64,000 nucleotides of DNA from Erythrobacter donghaensis (GCF_002155425.1 NZ_MUYG01000004.1:34574-98573); one strand, 5' to 3'. Counted from the first letter of the stretch, positions 1 to 9,500 are shown. Notes: generated by a model not told the origin, from the sequence alone. A program made the numbers and translations.

Positions 1-348
1 TGGGCGCGCCTGTTCGATCAGGAGGTGGTGGTGCCGATGACCATGGGCTTCCGCGCCGGCGCCGGCCGCCCGATGTTCGCCCCCCGCATGAGCGTCGTCT
101 CGCCCGAGGCCGGGGCGGAGCTTTCGGCGCTGGCGGACGAGAAGTGGCGGCTGTTCGATACCTATCTGGGCGCAAGCAACCACATCGCGCTGGGCCGCTT
201 CACCTTTGCCGACCTGCTGATCTTCGCCTTCGCCAATTTTGGCTTCACGGTGGGGTGGAAGCTGCCCGAAGGCACCGACAACCTCGCGCGCTTTGTCGCG
301 GCGCACAACCAGCGGGCCTGTGCGGCGGTATGGAGCGAGGCGGAGTAG
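1..348 (+). CDS. Glutathione S-transferase family protein, C-terminal part (5' end outside window)
   Basis: The open frame enters from the left edge in frame 1 and ends at TAG 346-348, giving 115 residues of a C-terminal domain. The helical pattern, with FADLLIFAFANFGFTVGWKL followed by LARFVAAHNQRACAAVW, matches the all-alpha C-terminal half of cytosolic glutathione S-transferases, where a short helix carrying an Asp precedes the hydrophobic core helix. The N-terminal thioredoxin fold that binds glutathione is not in the window, so the subclass cannot be assigned. An in-frame GTG at 25 is internal and not a credible start, because coding similarity continues to the first base. A palindrome (396-416) follows the stop. 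Confidence 0.75.
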   Translation, partial: WARLFDQEVVVPMTMGFRAGAGRPMFAPRMSVVSPEAGAELSALADEKWRLFDTYLGASNHIALGRFTFADLLIFAFANFGFTVGWKLPEGTDNLARFVAAHNQRACAAVWSEAE

Positions 349-395
349 CGCGCGGAAGTGGTCTGCTGACCGGGTGGCCGCACTTAAGCGTTACA

Positions 396-416
396 AAGCG
401 GACACCGTGTCCGCTT
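396..416. repeat. Near-perfect palindrome AAGCGGACAC-C-GTGTCCGCTT
   Basis: Two 10-bp arms (396-405 and 407-416) are separated by one base. The motif AAAGCGGACAC occurs again at about 1459-1470, and TGTCCGCTTT at about 1408-1417, so the same core flanks both sides of the small lipoprotein gene. There is no T-run, so an intrinsic terminator is unlikely. A dispersed short repeat is the simplest reading. Confidence 0.6.
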
Positions 417-654
417 AGTGGGTGTGAATTTTAGCTCGATAGCGCAGAGGCTTAACCTGTTTTCTGCCATGCGGACGGACAGGGGAGAGGGGGCTTGTTC
501 GGCCCTTGGCGGTCACGCGACCACCCTGACAGCGATGGGAAAGAGCGGGCGCGGAGGATAGCGGCGGGGAGAGGTGTAGGAAATGTCGGCAATCGCGGCT
601 TTGTCGCCGAAAGCTGCCGTTCGGGAAGTGACCCCATAGCGGTCCTTTACTACT

Positions 655-745
655 CGTCGCCCCGTGCTTGACACGGGGTTTGGCTTTTCTTCCTCTCAGG
701 TGGCGAAGCAAAGGAGCCAAGCCCCGTGTCAAGCACGGGGCGACG
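655..745. repeat. REP/MITE-like imperfect palindrome
   Basis: The left arm (655-685, beginning CGTCGCCCCGTGCTTGACAC) and the right arm (715-745, ending GTGTCAAGCACGGGGCGACG) are 31-bp reverse complements with one mismatch, which would be a G-U pair in RNA. The 29-bp loop is AG/CT rich. Each arm also contains its own inner palindrome, CCCCGTG-CTTGA-CACGGGG. This architecture is typical of intergenic REP or small non-autonomous elements. No transposase or target-site duplication is evident. Confidence 0.7.
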
Positions 746-906
746 GTGAAGAGAGGCGGCAGAGAACCACCCCCAAGCGGTCATGGGCGGGACCGATCCG
801 TGATCCCGAAAGCGGCATGGCGGCTTTGCCCCGCTCGCATAAAATTTCCGCCATTCAGCAAGCGACCCCATTGCTGCCGCCGCCCGATCCGTGTAAGATT
901 TGCAAA

Positions 907-1404
907 ATGAAACCATACGCTTGCACGTTCGCGCTCGTCTTACTTTTGTTCGCGTGCTCAGATAATGAGGTCACAAAAAGCGAAAGTGTGGAAGAGGTTG
1001 ATGGCGAAGTTCCGATGACGGCCTATTCCCTTACAAGTGCCGACGTGATTAAGGCCGAACAAGCGGCGGCGAGAGGAGATATTGAGGCTGATAAGGACTT
1101 GGCCTTTCATTTCGGGCTGGTCGGTGAACAAGCTAAATCTGAAATGCATCTCAGTCGTTGTTTAAAGGCTCTGCACCCAGAGTGCTTGGCGGAAAAAGCG
1201 GCTCTTTTGATCAGAGACTCAATGGATCCCCAGACAAGTCAATCTGATCGTGTCAAATTATTGAATGAGGCTTTGCACTTCAATGATCAGGCAATTGAGT
1301 CAGACGGACGCAAGGGCAGTTCTCGCAAGAACGATTATCTCGCTCAACGCCAGTTTATAACCGACCTTCTTCAGGGCAAAAGCCTCAACGAGCTCGGCCC
1401 CTGA
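907..1404 (+). CDS. Small predicted lipoprotein of unknown function
   Basis: 165 residues. I chose ATG 907 because it begins a classical lipoprotein signal (MKPYACTFALVLLLFACSDN) with a lipobox ending LFAC, so the protein should be acylated at Cys17. The mature part is hydrophilic and largely helical, with a CLKALHPECLAEKAALL segment and several acidic and Lys-rich stretches. It is weakly reminiscent of tetratricopeptide or Sel1 helices but has no clear repeat. Codon use is less GC-rich than in the neighbours (several AAA, TTG and GAT codons), which suggests recent acquisition. It stands alone and converges on groEL across a bidirectional terminator. Function unknown. Confidence 0.65.
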   Translation: MKPYACTFALVLLLFACSDNEVTKSESVEEVDGEVPMTAYSLTSADVIKAEQAAARGDIEADKDLAFHFGLVGEQAKSEMHLSRCLKALHPECLAEKAALLIRDSMDPQTSQSDRVKLLNEALHFNDQAIESDGRKGSSRKNDYLAQRQFITDLLQGKSLNELGP

Positions 1405-1472
1405 AGCTGTCCGCTTTCCACCCATCTCCCGCCATCCATCTGCGTTCCAGATGCCCCCAAAAGCGGACACAG

Positions 1473-1507
1473 AAAAACCCCGGCGGATCGCTCCGCCGGG
1501 GTTTTCT
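1473..1507. terminator. Bidirectional intrinsic terminator between the lipoprotein gene and groEL
   Basis: A perfect 10-bp stem CCCCGGCGGA / TCCGCCGGGG (1478-1487, 1492-1501) with a TCGC loop is flanked by TTTTCTT on the plus strand and by five A on the left, giving UUUUU on the minus transcript. It therefore fits termination of both converging genes. Confidence 0.85.
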
Positions 1508-1621
1508 TGTCTTGAGGCTGGGCTGACTCCGGCAAAGCCCGAGTCGTCAGTCGGAGCTTCGCCCCGCTGGCCGGCCTGCGGCGTGGACGGGTCAGCCGAG
1601 GCTGGCCCGCCCGCCTTAGGC

Positions 1622-3301
<1,680 letters not shown>

Positions 3302-3309
3302 TCAGGCGA

Positions 3310-3597
3310 TCAGCCCATGATCCCCATGATGTCGCTTTCCTTCATGATCAGCAGGTCTTCCCCGTTGATCTTGACTTCGGTGCCCGACCACTTGCCGAAC
3401 AGCACGCGGTCGCCCGGCTTGACGTCGAGCGCGATGCGCGCGCCGCTGTCGTCACGGTTGCCTTCGCCGACGGCGATGACTTCGCCTTCGCTGGGCTTTT
3501 CCTGAGCGCTGTCGGGGATGATGATGCCGCCAGCGGTCTTCTGGTCGGCTTCGATGCGACGGACCACAACGCGGTCGTGCAGCGGACGAAATGCCAT
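3310..3597 (-). CDS. groS: Co-chaperonin GroES (10 kDa)
   Basis: 95 residues, exactly the family length. GroES forms the heptameric lid of the GroEL chamber. [18 protein letters not shown] at the N-terminus, the mobile-loop region [16 protein letters not shown] and the [14 protein letters not shown] segment are diagnostic. I start at ATG 3597, as upstream in-frame codons are outside the conserved protein; a GGAAAGG box precedes it. First gene of the groES-groEL operon; the CIRCE element begins 33 bp upstream. Confidence 0.97.
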   Translation of the reverse strand: MAFRPLHDRVVVRRIEADQKTAGGIIIPDSAQEKPSEGEVIAVGEGNRDDSGARIALDVKPGDRVLFGKWSGTEVKINGEDLLIMKESDIMGIMG

Positions 3598-3630
3598 GGT
3601 GATGACCTTTCCTTGAGTGAATGAGATGGC

Positions 3631-3657
3631 TTGGCACTCTCCGTCCGAGAGTGCCAA
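3631..3657 (-). promoter_or_regulatory. CIRCE operator (HrcA binding site) for groESL
   Basis: TTGGCACTC, a 9-base spacer, then GAGTGCCAA is a perfect inverted repeat. It matches the CIRCE consensus TTAGCACTC-N9-GAGTGCTAA at all but one position per arm. It sits 34-60 bp upstream of the groES start, within the expected 5' untranslated region. HrcA is the known repressor for this element. hrcA itself is not in the window. Confidence 0.95.
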
Positions 3658-3666
3658 CGCAGCGGC

Positions 3667-3695
3667 ATTTGGTCGCGGGGCTTCAATGAATCAAG
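3667..3695 (-). promoter_or_regulatory. Candidate RpoH-type heat-shock promoter of groESL
   Basis: Reading the minus strand, CTTGAT (3695-3690), a 17-base spacer and CCAAAT (3672-3667) resemble the sigma-32 pattern (CTTG..., C-rich -10). It would place transcription start at about 3660, directly ahead of the CIRCE element, which is the classical arrangement. The same stretch forms a 10-bp hairpin (3674-3683 with 3693-3702), so the similarity could partly be coincidental. Confidence 0.4.
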
Positions 3696-3816
3696 CCCCG
3701 CGCGCGCAAAAAATTTTTGCCGCGATGCCACATTTCCGGCGCTGGGCAGTTGGACTACCAAGGCCCCCGGGCCACACGCCTGCCCGCAGACACTCGCAAG
3801 GATAGCTTTTCTCCCG

Positions 3817-4749
3817 ATGACCTCCCCGAAGATTCCCCCCCGCATCGCCGAACGCCTCGGCGACGAATTCGACATGGCCGCGCAGGCCTGGCTGTGGCTG
3901 CGCGAAAGTATCCCGCATCTGCTCGGCGCGGTGGCGGTGCTGGTTATCGGCGTCATCCTCGCCAAGCTGCTGTCGAAAGCGGCCGACAAGGCGCTCAGGC
4001 GGGCCACCCATATCGAGCCGACGGTGGCGCGGTTCCTCAGCAATATTATCAAATATGCTCTCTGGGTCGTGGTCGCGGTTACGGTGCTGACCCAGTTCGG
4101 CGTGCAGACCACCAGCATCATCGCTGCGCTTGGCGGTCTGGCGCTGGGGGTGGGCCTCGCGCTGCAAGGCACATTGTCGAATGTCGCAGCCGGGGTGATG
4201 ATCCTGATCCAGCGCCCGTTCCGCGTGGGCGAGACGATCACGGCGGGCATCGTTACCGGCGAGGTGCGCGGCATCGGGCTGTTCACCACCGAGATCACCC
4301 AGCCTGACGGGGTCTATGTGATGGTCCCCAACAACGAGCTCTGGAACAAGCCGATCGTCAACATCTCGCGCCTGCCCACGCGGCGGTTCGAGCTGCTGAT
4401 CGGCATCGGCTATGGCGACAGCATCGAACAGGCGCGCAAGGAAATGCTCGCGCTGGCAGAGGCGGACGAGCGGGTGCTCGACGATCCGGCCCCGGTGGTG
4501 TTCGTCTCTGCCCTCGCCGACAGTGCGGTGACGATGGGCATGCGGGTGTGGTGCAAGACCGGGGACTATCTCGCGCTGTCATGGGCGCTGACCGAAGCGG
4601 CCAAGAACCGCTTCGACAAGACCGGCATCTCGATCCCCTTCCCGCAGCGCGAGGTACATCACATCACCGAGCAGCCCTCAGCCGCGGGTCAGCCCGAGCG
4701 TGTCGCGGCGGTGCCAGCGCCAGATCAGCAGCATGGCGGCGAAGAATAG
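3817..4749 (+). CDS. mscS: Small-conductance mechanosensitive channel, MscS family
   Basis: 310 residues. MscS channels open under membrane tension to release solutes during hypo-osmotic shock. Three membrane segments are visible: about 32-52, 75-98 and 101-130. The third is the pore helix, with the Gly/Ala pattern GGLALGVGLALQGTLSNVAAG followed by PFRVGE of the beta domain. The NNELWNKPIVNISRLPTRR segment is the usual beta-to-alpha/beta junction. ATG 3817 is preferred to upstream in-frame starts because it fits the family N-terminus. The last 72 bp overlap the 3' end of the converging MATE gene and encode a Gln/Pro/Ala-rich tail beyond the conserved fold. Confidence 0.92.
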   Translation: MTSPKIPPRIAERLGDEFDMAAQAWLWLRESIPHLLGAVAVLVIGVILAKLLSKAADKALRRATHIEPTVARFLSNIIKYALWVVVAVTVLTQFGVQTTSIIAALGGLALGVGLALQGTLSNVAAGVMILIQRPFRVGETITAGIVTGEVRGIGLFTTEITQPDGVYVMVPNNELWNKPIVNISRLPTRRFELLIGIGYGDSIEQARKEMLALAEADERVLDDPAPVVFVSALADSAVTMGMRVWCKTGDYLALSWALTEAAKNRFDKTGISIPFPQREVHHITEQPSAAGQPERVAAVPAPDQQHGGEE

Positions 4750-6063
4750 ACCGGTCGCAAGGCCGATCCACACGCCGGTGCCTTCCAGCGGGGTGAAGAA
4801 GCCGAGTCCGATCGATACGCCGATGCCGGGCACCCAGTAGCTGAAGATTGCGATCCACATCGGCACGCGGGTGTCCTGCAAGCCGCGCAGCGCCCCTGCG
4901 GCGACGGCCTGCACCCCGTCGGCCAGCTGGAAGATCGCGGCGAGCGCCAGATACTGCAGCGCGAAGGCTACCAGCGCGGCATTCTTGGCGGCGTCGGGAT
5001 CGACATAGAGGCGCAGCAGCCACTCGGGCATCAGCACCATCGCGCCTGCGGTCAGCGACATGAAGCCCGTGCCGATCGCCAGCGCCACCCACCCGGCGCG
5101 CTTCACGCCGACGGGATCGCGCGCGCCGTAGAAATAGCCGACCCGGATCGCCGCGGCCTGCCCCACGCCGAAGGGAACCTGAAAGGCGAGCGCCGCCAAT
5201 TGCAAGGCGACCGTGTGCCCGGCAAGTTCCGCCGCGCCGAAGCGCCCCATCAGAAACGCCGCCGCGCCGAAGATTCCGGCCTCGGCGGTGATCGTCAGCG
5301 CGATCGGGGTGCCGATTACGACGATCTCCCGGAAGCGCGCCCAGTCGGGCGCCCAGATCCTCCCGAACACATGATAGCGGTGCAGCCGCCGGTCGAGGCG
5401 GATCGCCGCAACATAGGCGGCGAGCGTGAACAACGCGGTGATGATCGTCGCCACCGCCGCGCCGGGCAGGCCCAGCCGCGGCGCGCCCAGCTCGCCGAAG
5501 ATGAAGGCGTAATTGGCGAGGCCATTGACGAAGATCCCGGCCCCCGTGATCGCCGTGGCGAAGATCGGGCGGCCCAGCGCCGAGACGAAGTTGCGCAGCA
5601 CCGCGGCGAGCAGCATCGGGATCATCGAGAAGACGATCACCACGTTGTAGGAATTGGCGAGCGCGCGGATGCCCGGTTGCTGGCCCGAGACCTGCATGAT
5701 CGGATCGAGCAGCAGGCACAGGCCCATGCCCGCAGCGCCCGCGATCACCGCCAGCCACAGCGCCATGCGGACCGCGCGGCGCACCGCCCGCAGCGCCGGC
5801 GCGCGCGCGCCCAGCTCCTCGGCGATCAACGGGGCGACCGCGCCAGTCAGCCCGGTCAGCGCCCACAGCACCAGCCCGAACAGCGACACCGCCAGTGCCG
5901 ATCCCGCCAGCTGCTCGTCACCCAGCCGGGCGATGAAGATCACGTCGATGGCATAGGTCAGCATCTGCAACAGATTGGCAGCCGCCAGCGGCCCCGCGAG
6001 CCCGAGAGTCGCGCGCAGTTCCTGCCCCCAGCCGGGCGTTTCGAGAGAACGGTCCTGTTGCAT
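4678..6063 (-). CDS. MATE-family multidrug/sodium antiporter (NorM-like)
   Basis: 461 residues from ATG 6063. An in-frame start at 6111 would add a non-hydrophobic leader, and AGGCGATA precedes the chosen one. The protein has about 12 hydrophobic segments in two similar halves, the MATE arrangement: an N-terminal block starting LAGPLAAANLLQMLTYAIDV, the PIMQVSGQQPGIRALANSY loop, and a second half starting IVVIGTPIALTITAEAGIF. PFGVGQAAAIRVGYFYGA matches the conserved second-half motif. MATE proteins export cationic drugs and metabolites using Na+ or H+ gradients; substrate is not predictable. The stop lies inside the 3' end of mscS. Confidence 0.92.
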   Translation of the reverse strand: MQQDRSLETPGWGQELRATLGLAGPLAAANLLQMLTYAIDVIFIARLGDEQLAGSALAVSLFGLVLWALTGLTGAVAPLIAEELGARAPALRAVRRAVRMALWLAVIAGAAGMGLCLLLDPIMQVSGQQPGIRALANSYNVVIVFSMIPMLLAAVLRNFVSALGRPIFATAITGAGIFVNGLANYAFIFGELGAPRLGLPGAAVATIITALFTLAAYVAAIRLDRRLHRYHVFGRIWAPDWARFREIVVIGTPIALTITAEAGIFGAAAFLMGRFGAAELAGHTVALQLAALAFQVPFGVGQAAAIRVGYFYGARDPVGVKRAGWVALAIGTGFMSLTAGAMVLMPEWLLRLYVDPDAAKNAALVAFALQYLALAAIFQLADGVQAVAAGALRGLQDTRVPMWIAIFSYWVPGIGVSIGLGFFTPLEGTGVWIGLATGLFFAAMLLIWRWHRRDTLGLTRG

Positions 6064-6285
6064 TATCGCCTGTCTGCCCACCGCAAGGCGAGCCGGCCCG
6101 GATAGGCGCAAGGGCGATTCGGGGGAAGCGCAAAGGTGCGGCGGTCACATTTTGCGCTGTGGTGCAGCCGAGGCTGATTTCCAAGACACTGAATAGTCAT
6201 GCGAAAAATCCGGCGATCCTGCTCGCGGCCGGATTCCGCTTTGCCGAATGCCCTGATATTCATATAGTTGTGGATTGGGGGCAAT

Positions 6286-7689
6286 GTGACTGACAAGCGA
6301 CGAATTTTTGAAGAGGAATCTGCCGTGCGCACCGCGCGCGCGGGTGGCTCTTCGCGTCGCGGATCCATCGCGCGCGGCCTGATGTCGCGGGTGCTGCCGG
6401 GCGGGATCGTGGTGGTCGCGGCGTTGACCGTGCCCGAACTTTCGGTGGGTGCGGGCGATCTGGCCGGGGGCAATCACGCGGACGATCCGCCGTTGCCGCC
6501 GCCGCCCTCATTCAAGCAGACCCCGACTGCGCGGCCGGGCGCGGCCAAGGCGAAGCCGGGGCTTGCCGGGGTGCGCTATGCTCCGATCATCGATCTCGAA
6601 CCGGTGCCCTTGCTGACGCTGACTGCGGCGATGGAATTGCCCGGTGCGCGCGAGGCTGAAGCGCCCGTCACGGCACCCGCTCCCATTGCCTCTCCCGTCG
6701 CCACAAGCCTCCCGGTCGAGGCCGCGCCGCTGCCCGCGCCGCTGCCCGCGCTGGTGCCACCGCCGATGGTGCCGACAATCATCAATGCCCCGAGCGCCGC
6801 TGAGGCTGCGCCTTTGGCGGCGATTGCCCCGCCGCCCGCAACGCCGGTCGCGGCGACGCCGACCATGCCCGCCGCGTCGCTCCCCGCCGCGCCGGAGCTG
6901 GCCGCTGCGGCGGTGCCCGCTCCTCATCTCTCCGTGCCTGCGGGGCTGGATCAACCGGCCCAGGCGCCGACCGCAGCCGTCGCAATGGCCGTTTCCCCAC
7001 CCGAGCCCGTGGCCGCACCATCCCGGATCGCGGCGATTGCGACAACCGCGCCTTCCGGTCGGGGTGTCGGGGCAGGGGCGATGGCCGAGCCGACCGCTTC
7101 GGCACAGACCATCCCTCAGCCCCCGGTTGCGTCCCCCGTTTCGCGCCCTGCGCCTGCCCCGGCCACGCGCGCCGCCGCACCGCAGCCCACGCAGCAACCG
7201 GCAGCTGGCCTGCGCGCACCTGTTGCCGCGCCGTCCCCGGCCCCTGCACCCGCCATCGCCGCGGTGCCGCAGGCCCGGCCCGCGCTGAGCGCGCCGCTCG
7301 CCGCCGGGAACAGCCCCTTTCCGCTCGATGTCAAAGCGCAGCTTATCACCCGCGTCGACGGCAAGACTGCCGGGGCAGTCGATTTCCAGCAGACGCCCGA
7401 GGGGCTCAAGCTGCGGCTCGGATCGGTGGTCGAGGTGCTGGCCGATCGCTTCGCCCCGGACGAGATCGCCCGCATCCGCGCCTCATCGGCGGGCAATGCC
7501 TATGTCTCGCTCGCCGAGTTGCAGGCCAAGGGCATCCCGATCAGCTATGATCCGGTCTATGACGAGTTCAATGTCGGGCTGACCGACACCCGGCCCAAAG
7601 CCGCGCGCAAGGTGCATATCGACCAGATCACCACGCCCGAGCGCGGGATCGATGCGACCGGCATGGCGCAGGTGCCGCGCCCTCGCTGA
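6286..7689 (+). CDS. Ala/Pro-rich membrane-anchored or exported protein next to the curli locus, unknown
   Basis: About 467 residues if translation starts at GTG 6286 (preceded by GGGGG); TTG 6268 is an alternative. Regions in order: a basic N-terminus (about 1-38), one hydrophobic segment (VLPGGIVVVAALTVPEL), about 300 residues of low-complexity Ala/Pro linker, then a globular C-terminal domain of about 110 residues (starting FPLDVKAQLITRVDGK and including LADRFAPDEIARI and YVSLAELQAKGIPISYDP). The membrane segment plus Pro-rich spacer plus small domain recalls TonB-like periplasm-spanning proteins, but the C-terminal domain is not one I recognise. Its stop is 6 bp from the csgH stop on the opposite strand, so a link to curli is positional only. 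Confidence 0.6.
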   Translation: MTDKRRIFEEESAVRTARAGGSSRRGSIARGLMSRVLPGGIVVVAALTVPELSVGAGDLAGGNHADDPPLPPPPSFKQTPTARPGAAKAKPGLAGVRYAPIIDLEPVPLLTLTAAMELPGAREAEAPVTAPAPIASPVATSLPVEAAPLPAPLPALVPPPMVPTIINAPSAAEAAPLAAIAPPPATPVAATPTMPAASLPAAPELAAAAVPAPHLSVPAGLDQPAQAPTAAVAMAVSPPEPVAAPSRIAAIATTAPSGRGVGAGAMAEPTASAQTIPQPPVASPVSRPAPAPATRAAAPQPTQQPAAGLRAPVAAPSPAPAPAIAAVPQARPALSAPLAAGNSPFPLDVKAQLITRVDGKTAGAVDFQQTPEGLKLRLGSVVEVLADRFAPDEIARIRASSAGNAYVSLAELQAKGIPISYDPVYDEFNVGLTDTRPKAARKVHIDQITTPERGIDATGMAQVPRPR

Positions 7690-7695
7690 GACGGA

Positions 7696-8055
7696 TCAAC
7701 CGGCGGTGCAGGGCCCGCGGGTGATTTCATAGGGCGCGCGGCCCTCTTCCTCGGCGGTCAGTTTCACGCACCAGTCCGCGCCGACATTGGTGCGCATCGT
7801 CGAAAGCACCGCGCGGGTGTCCGCCGCCAGCGTGGTCGCGCCGCGGTGGCGCGAGGTCGATTGCCCGGTCACCTCCAGCGCATAGCTGACCGCCTGCGCG
7901 CGCGGCGAGTGGCCGATCAGCTGGATTTCGACGGTCCCGTCATGTTCGTGGACATCGAGCGTCAGGGCGTGGGGCTGTTCGGGCATGGCGGACACCGTGG
8001 TGTGAGAGAGCAGGGCCAGCGCGAGGGCACCGGCGGGCAGGGCGGACAGGGTCAT
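7696..8055 (-). CDS. csgH: CsgH-like periplasmic curli chaperone
   Basis: 119 residues with a Sec signal (ALPAGALALALLSHTTVSAM). The mature part is an all-beta domain with alternating strands (TVEIQLIGHSPRAQAVSYAL, then STSRHRGATTLAAD), ending in NVGADWCVKLTAEEEGRAPY and a terminal Cys near PC. This fits CsgH, the alphaproteobacterial counterpart of CsgC, which binds curlin subunits in the periplasm and blocks premature amyloid formation. ATG 8055 overlaps the stop of the upstream gene by ATGA, so it is translationally coupled as the last gene of the curli operon. Assignment rests on size, fold pattern, the two Cys and context. Confidence 0.75.
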   Translation of the reverse strand: MTLSALPAGALALALLSHTTVSAMPEQPHALTLDVHEHDGTVEIQLIGHSPRAQAVSYALEVTGQSTSRHRGATTLAADTRAVLSTMRTNVGADWCVKLTAEEEGRAPYEITRGPCTAG

Positions 8056-8819
8056 GGCGCGCGGCCTCCGAGCTGGTTGATGAGGGCGTTGAGCAGCGCC
8101 TGCGTTTCCTCGCCGAAGCTGGCGGTATCGGGTTGCTCCTCCTCGCGCGGGCGGGCGGGGGCGGCGGGGGTGGTGCCGAGCGCGATCGAGGCGATCGCCT
8201 GATTGCTGAAATCCCCGCTCGACGCGCCGCCGCGCGCCAGCCGGTCGATCACCTGCGCGATGCTGGGCAGGGCCGCGCTTTCGAGATTGCCGCTGAGCAG
8301 CCGGTCCTCGGCACTGAGCGAGCGTTCGGAGGTTGGGGCGAACTCGGTCGAGCGGGTCTCGATCCGGTTCTGGCACAGCGTCACCACCGCCGGGATATCG
8401 GGCGGATCGTTGCAGATGTCGGTGCCCTCGATCGCTTGCAGCAGCACCCGGCGTTCTGCCGGGGAGAGCTGGGCGAGGGTCGCTTCGAGATCGGCCTTGG
8501 AAAGCTGCGCGATGCCCGGCCCGCCATCGCCGCGGGCGCTGATCTGGCTGGCGGGCGCGCTGCCCTTGCCGCGGATGATCCCGTCGCTGCGCGCTTCCAC
8601 CAGGCTGGCGCGGGGCTGCGGCGGCGCTGCGGGGTGGGCCGCGCTCTCGAGATAAGCGCTGCCCGGCCCGGTTGCCGCCTGCGGCATTTCGATCTGGCTC
8701 GCCTCGGTGCGGCTGGCGGGGCTTTCGTTCTCGTCAGCCACCTGTCCGGAGAGCGCAGGCACGGCGCACACCGCCACTGCGGCAAGCGCGATCCGCATCG
8801 GGGGCCGCCGGTGCCGCAT
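8052..8819 (-). CDS. Unrecognised exported protein in the curli operon (two-cysteine)
   Basis: 255 residues. ATG 8819 overlaps the preceding gene (ATGA), and its own stop overlaps csgH, so it is locked between nucleator-like curlin and chaperone. A signal peptide follows a short basic leader (MRIALAAVAVCAVPALSGQ). About 85 residues of low-complexity Ser/Ala/Pro/Glu come next. A compact domain follows: a helix LSKADLEATLAQLSPAERRV, the segment DICNDPPDIPAVVTLCQNRI whose two Cys could form a disulfide, and RSTEFAPTSE. The C-terminus is another disordered linker and a short amphipathic helix (ETQALLNALINQLGGRAP). It has no curlin repeats and does not resemble CsgE (shorter). Context suggests a secretion or assembly accessory; function unknown. 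Confidence 0.75.
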   Translation of the reverse strand: MRHRRPPMRIALAAVAVCAVPALSGQVADENESPASRTEASQIEMPQAATGPGSAYLESAAHPAAPPQPRASLVEARSDGIIRGKGSAPASQISARGDGGPGIAQLSKADLEATLAQLSPAERRVLLQAIEGTDICNDPPDIPAVVTLCQNRIETRSTEFAPTSERSLSAEDRLLSGNLESAALPSIAQVIDRLARGGASSGDFSNQAIASIALGTTPAAPARPREEEQPDTASFGEETQALLNALINQLGGRAP

Positions 8820-9457
8820 CACCCGCCCCCGCCCGGCGGCGGCAGGAACTGCGCCCCGCCGGTATTGCTCTGCGTCACCTGCATATTGGCCCCGCCCTGC
8901 TGGGTGATCTGGAGATCGGCGAGGCCATCGCCGTTCTGGCTCCATTGCAGGCTGTTGTTGCTGCCAAGCTGCGCGGCGCTCATGCTGTTGGCATCGCCCA
9001 CCTGATTGAGCGTGGCGGTGTTGTCGCTGCCATCCTGCGTAAGGCTGATGCTGTTGCCATTGCCGCTCTGCACGATCTGCGCTCCGGTGGCGCCCGCCGC
9101 AGCGGTTTCGCGCTGGAAGATCAGCGCGCTGTTGCCGTTGCCTTGCTGAAGCAGGGCGAGATCGGCCGAGCCATCGCCGTCCTGCCGCGCGGTGGCGACA
9201 TTGCCATCGCCATCCTGCGCAATCTGCGCACGGTGCGGGGCGCTACCGGTCTGGGCGAGGTCGGTCTGGTTGTCGTTGCCGTTCTGCACCACGCGGGCGA
9301 GGCTGTCGGAATTCTGCTGGGTGATGGTCGCGCTGCTGCCATCGCCGATCTGGGCGACGAAGACCCCGCGCGTCGGCTCGCTCTGGGCGAGGGCGGGGGT
9401 GGTCAGCAGCGAACCGGCGGCAAGCGCCAGCGCGATGATCGGAGCGTGAGACTGCAT
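8819..9457 (-). CDS. Short curlin-repeat protein, candidate CsgB-like nucleator
   Basis: 212 residues: signal peptide of about 25 (ending TTPALAQ), then 14-15 units of about 11 residues beginning with Gln, of the form Q-x-G-x-x-N-x-x-x-x-x (for example QSGNGNSISLT, QDGSDNTATLN). This is the curlin strand-turn-strand repeat that builds the curli beta-solenoid. It is the shortest of the five curlin genes and is followed immediately by the accessory genes. The last residues leave the repeat pattern and end FLPPPGGGG, an unusual tail. By size and position it could be the surface nucleator (CsgB role), but it could equally be a minor structural subunit. A strong hairpin separates it from the giant curlin upstream. 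Confidence 0.85.
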   Translation of the reverse strand: MQSHAPIIALALAAGSLLTTPALAQSEPTRGVFVAQIGDGSSATITQQNSDSLARVVQNGNDNQTDLAQTGSAPHRAQIAQDGDGNVATARQDGDGSADLALLQQGNGNSALIFQRETAAAGATGAQIVQSGNGNSISLTQDGSDNTATLNQVGDANSMSAAQLGSNNSLQWSQNGDGLADLQITQQGGANMQVTQSNTGGAQFLPPPGGGG

Positions 9458-9500
9458 GGCGTTCGTGGCTCCCGGTGAACTTGAGATCGAAGTGTAGTCG

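Larger units (their letters stand above)
349..906. other. 558-bp spacer with repeat elements, no convincing gene
   Basis: No open frame here has a plausible start, codon use and ribosome binding site. The stretch holds a 21-bp palindrome (396-416) and a 91-bp imperfect palindrome (655-745), and the rest looks like decayed non-coding sequence. The promoter of the lipoprotein gene at 907 must lie in its right end, but I cannot point to clear -35/-10 boxes. Confidence 0.6.
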
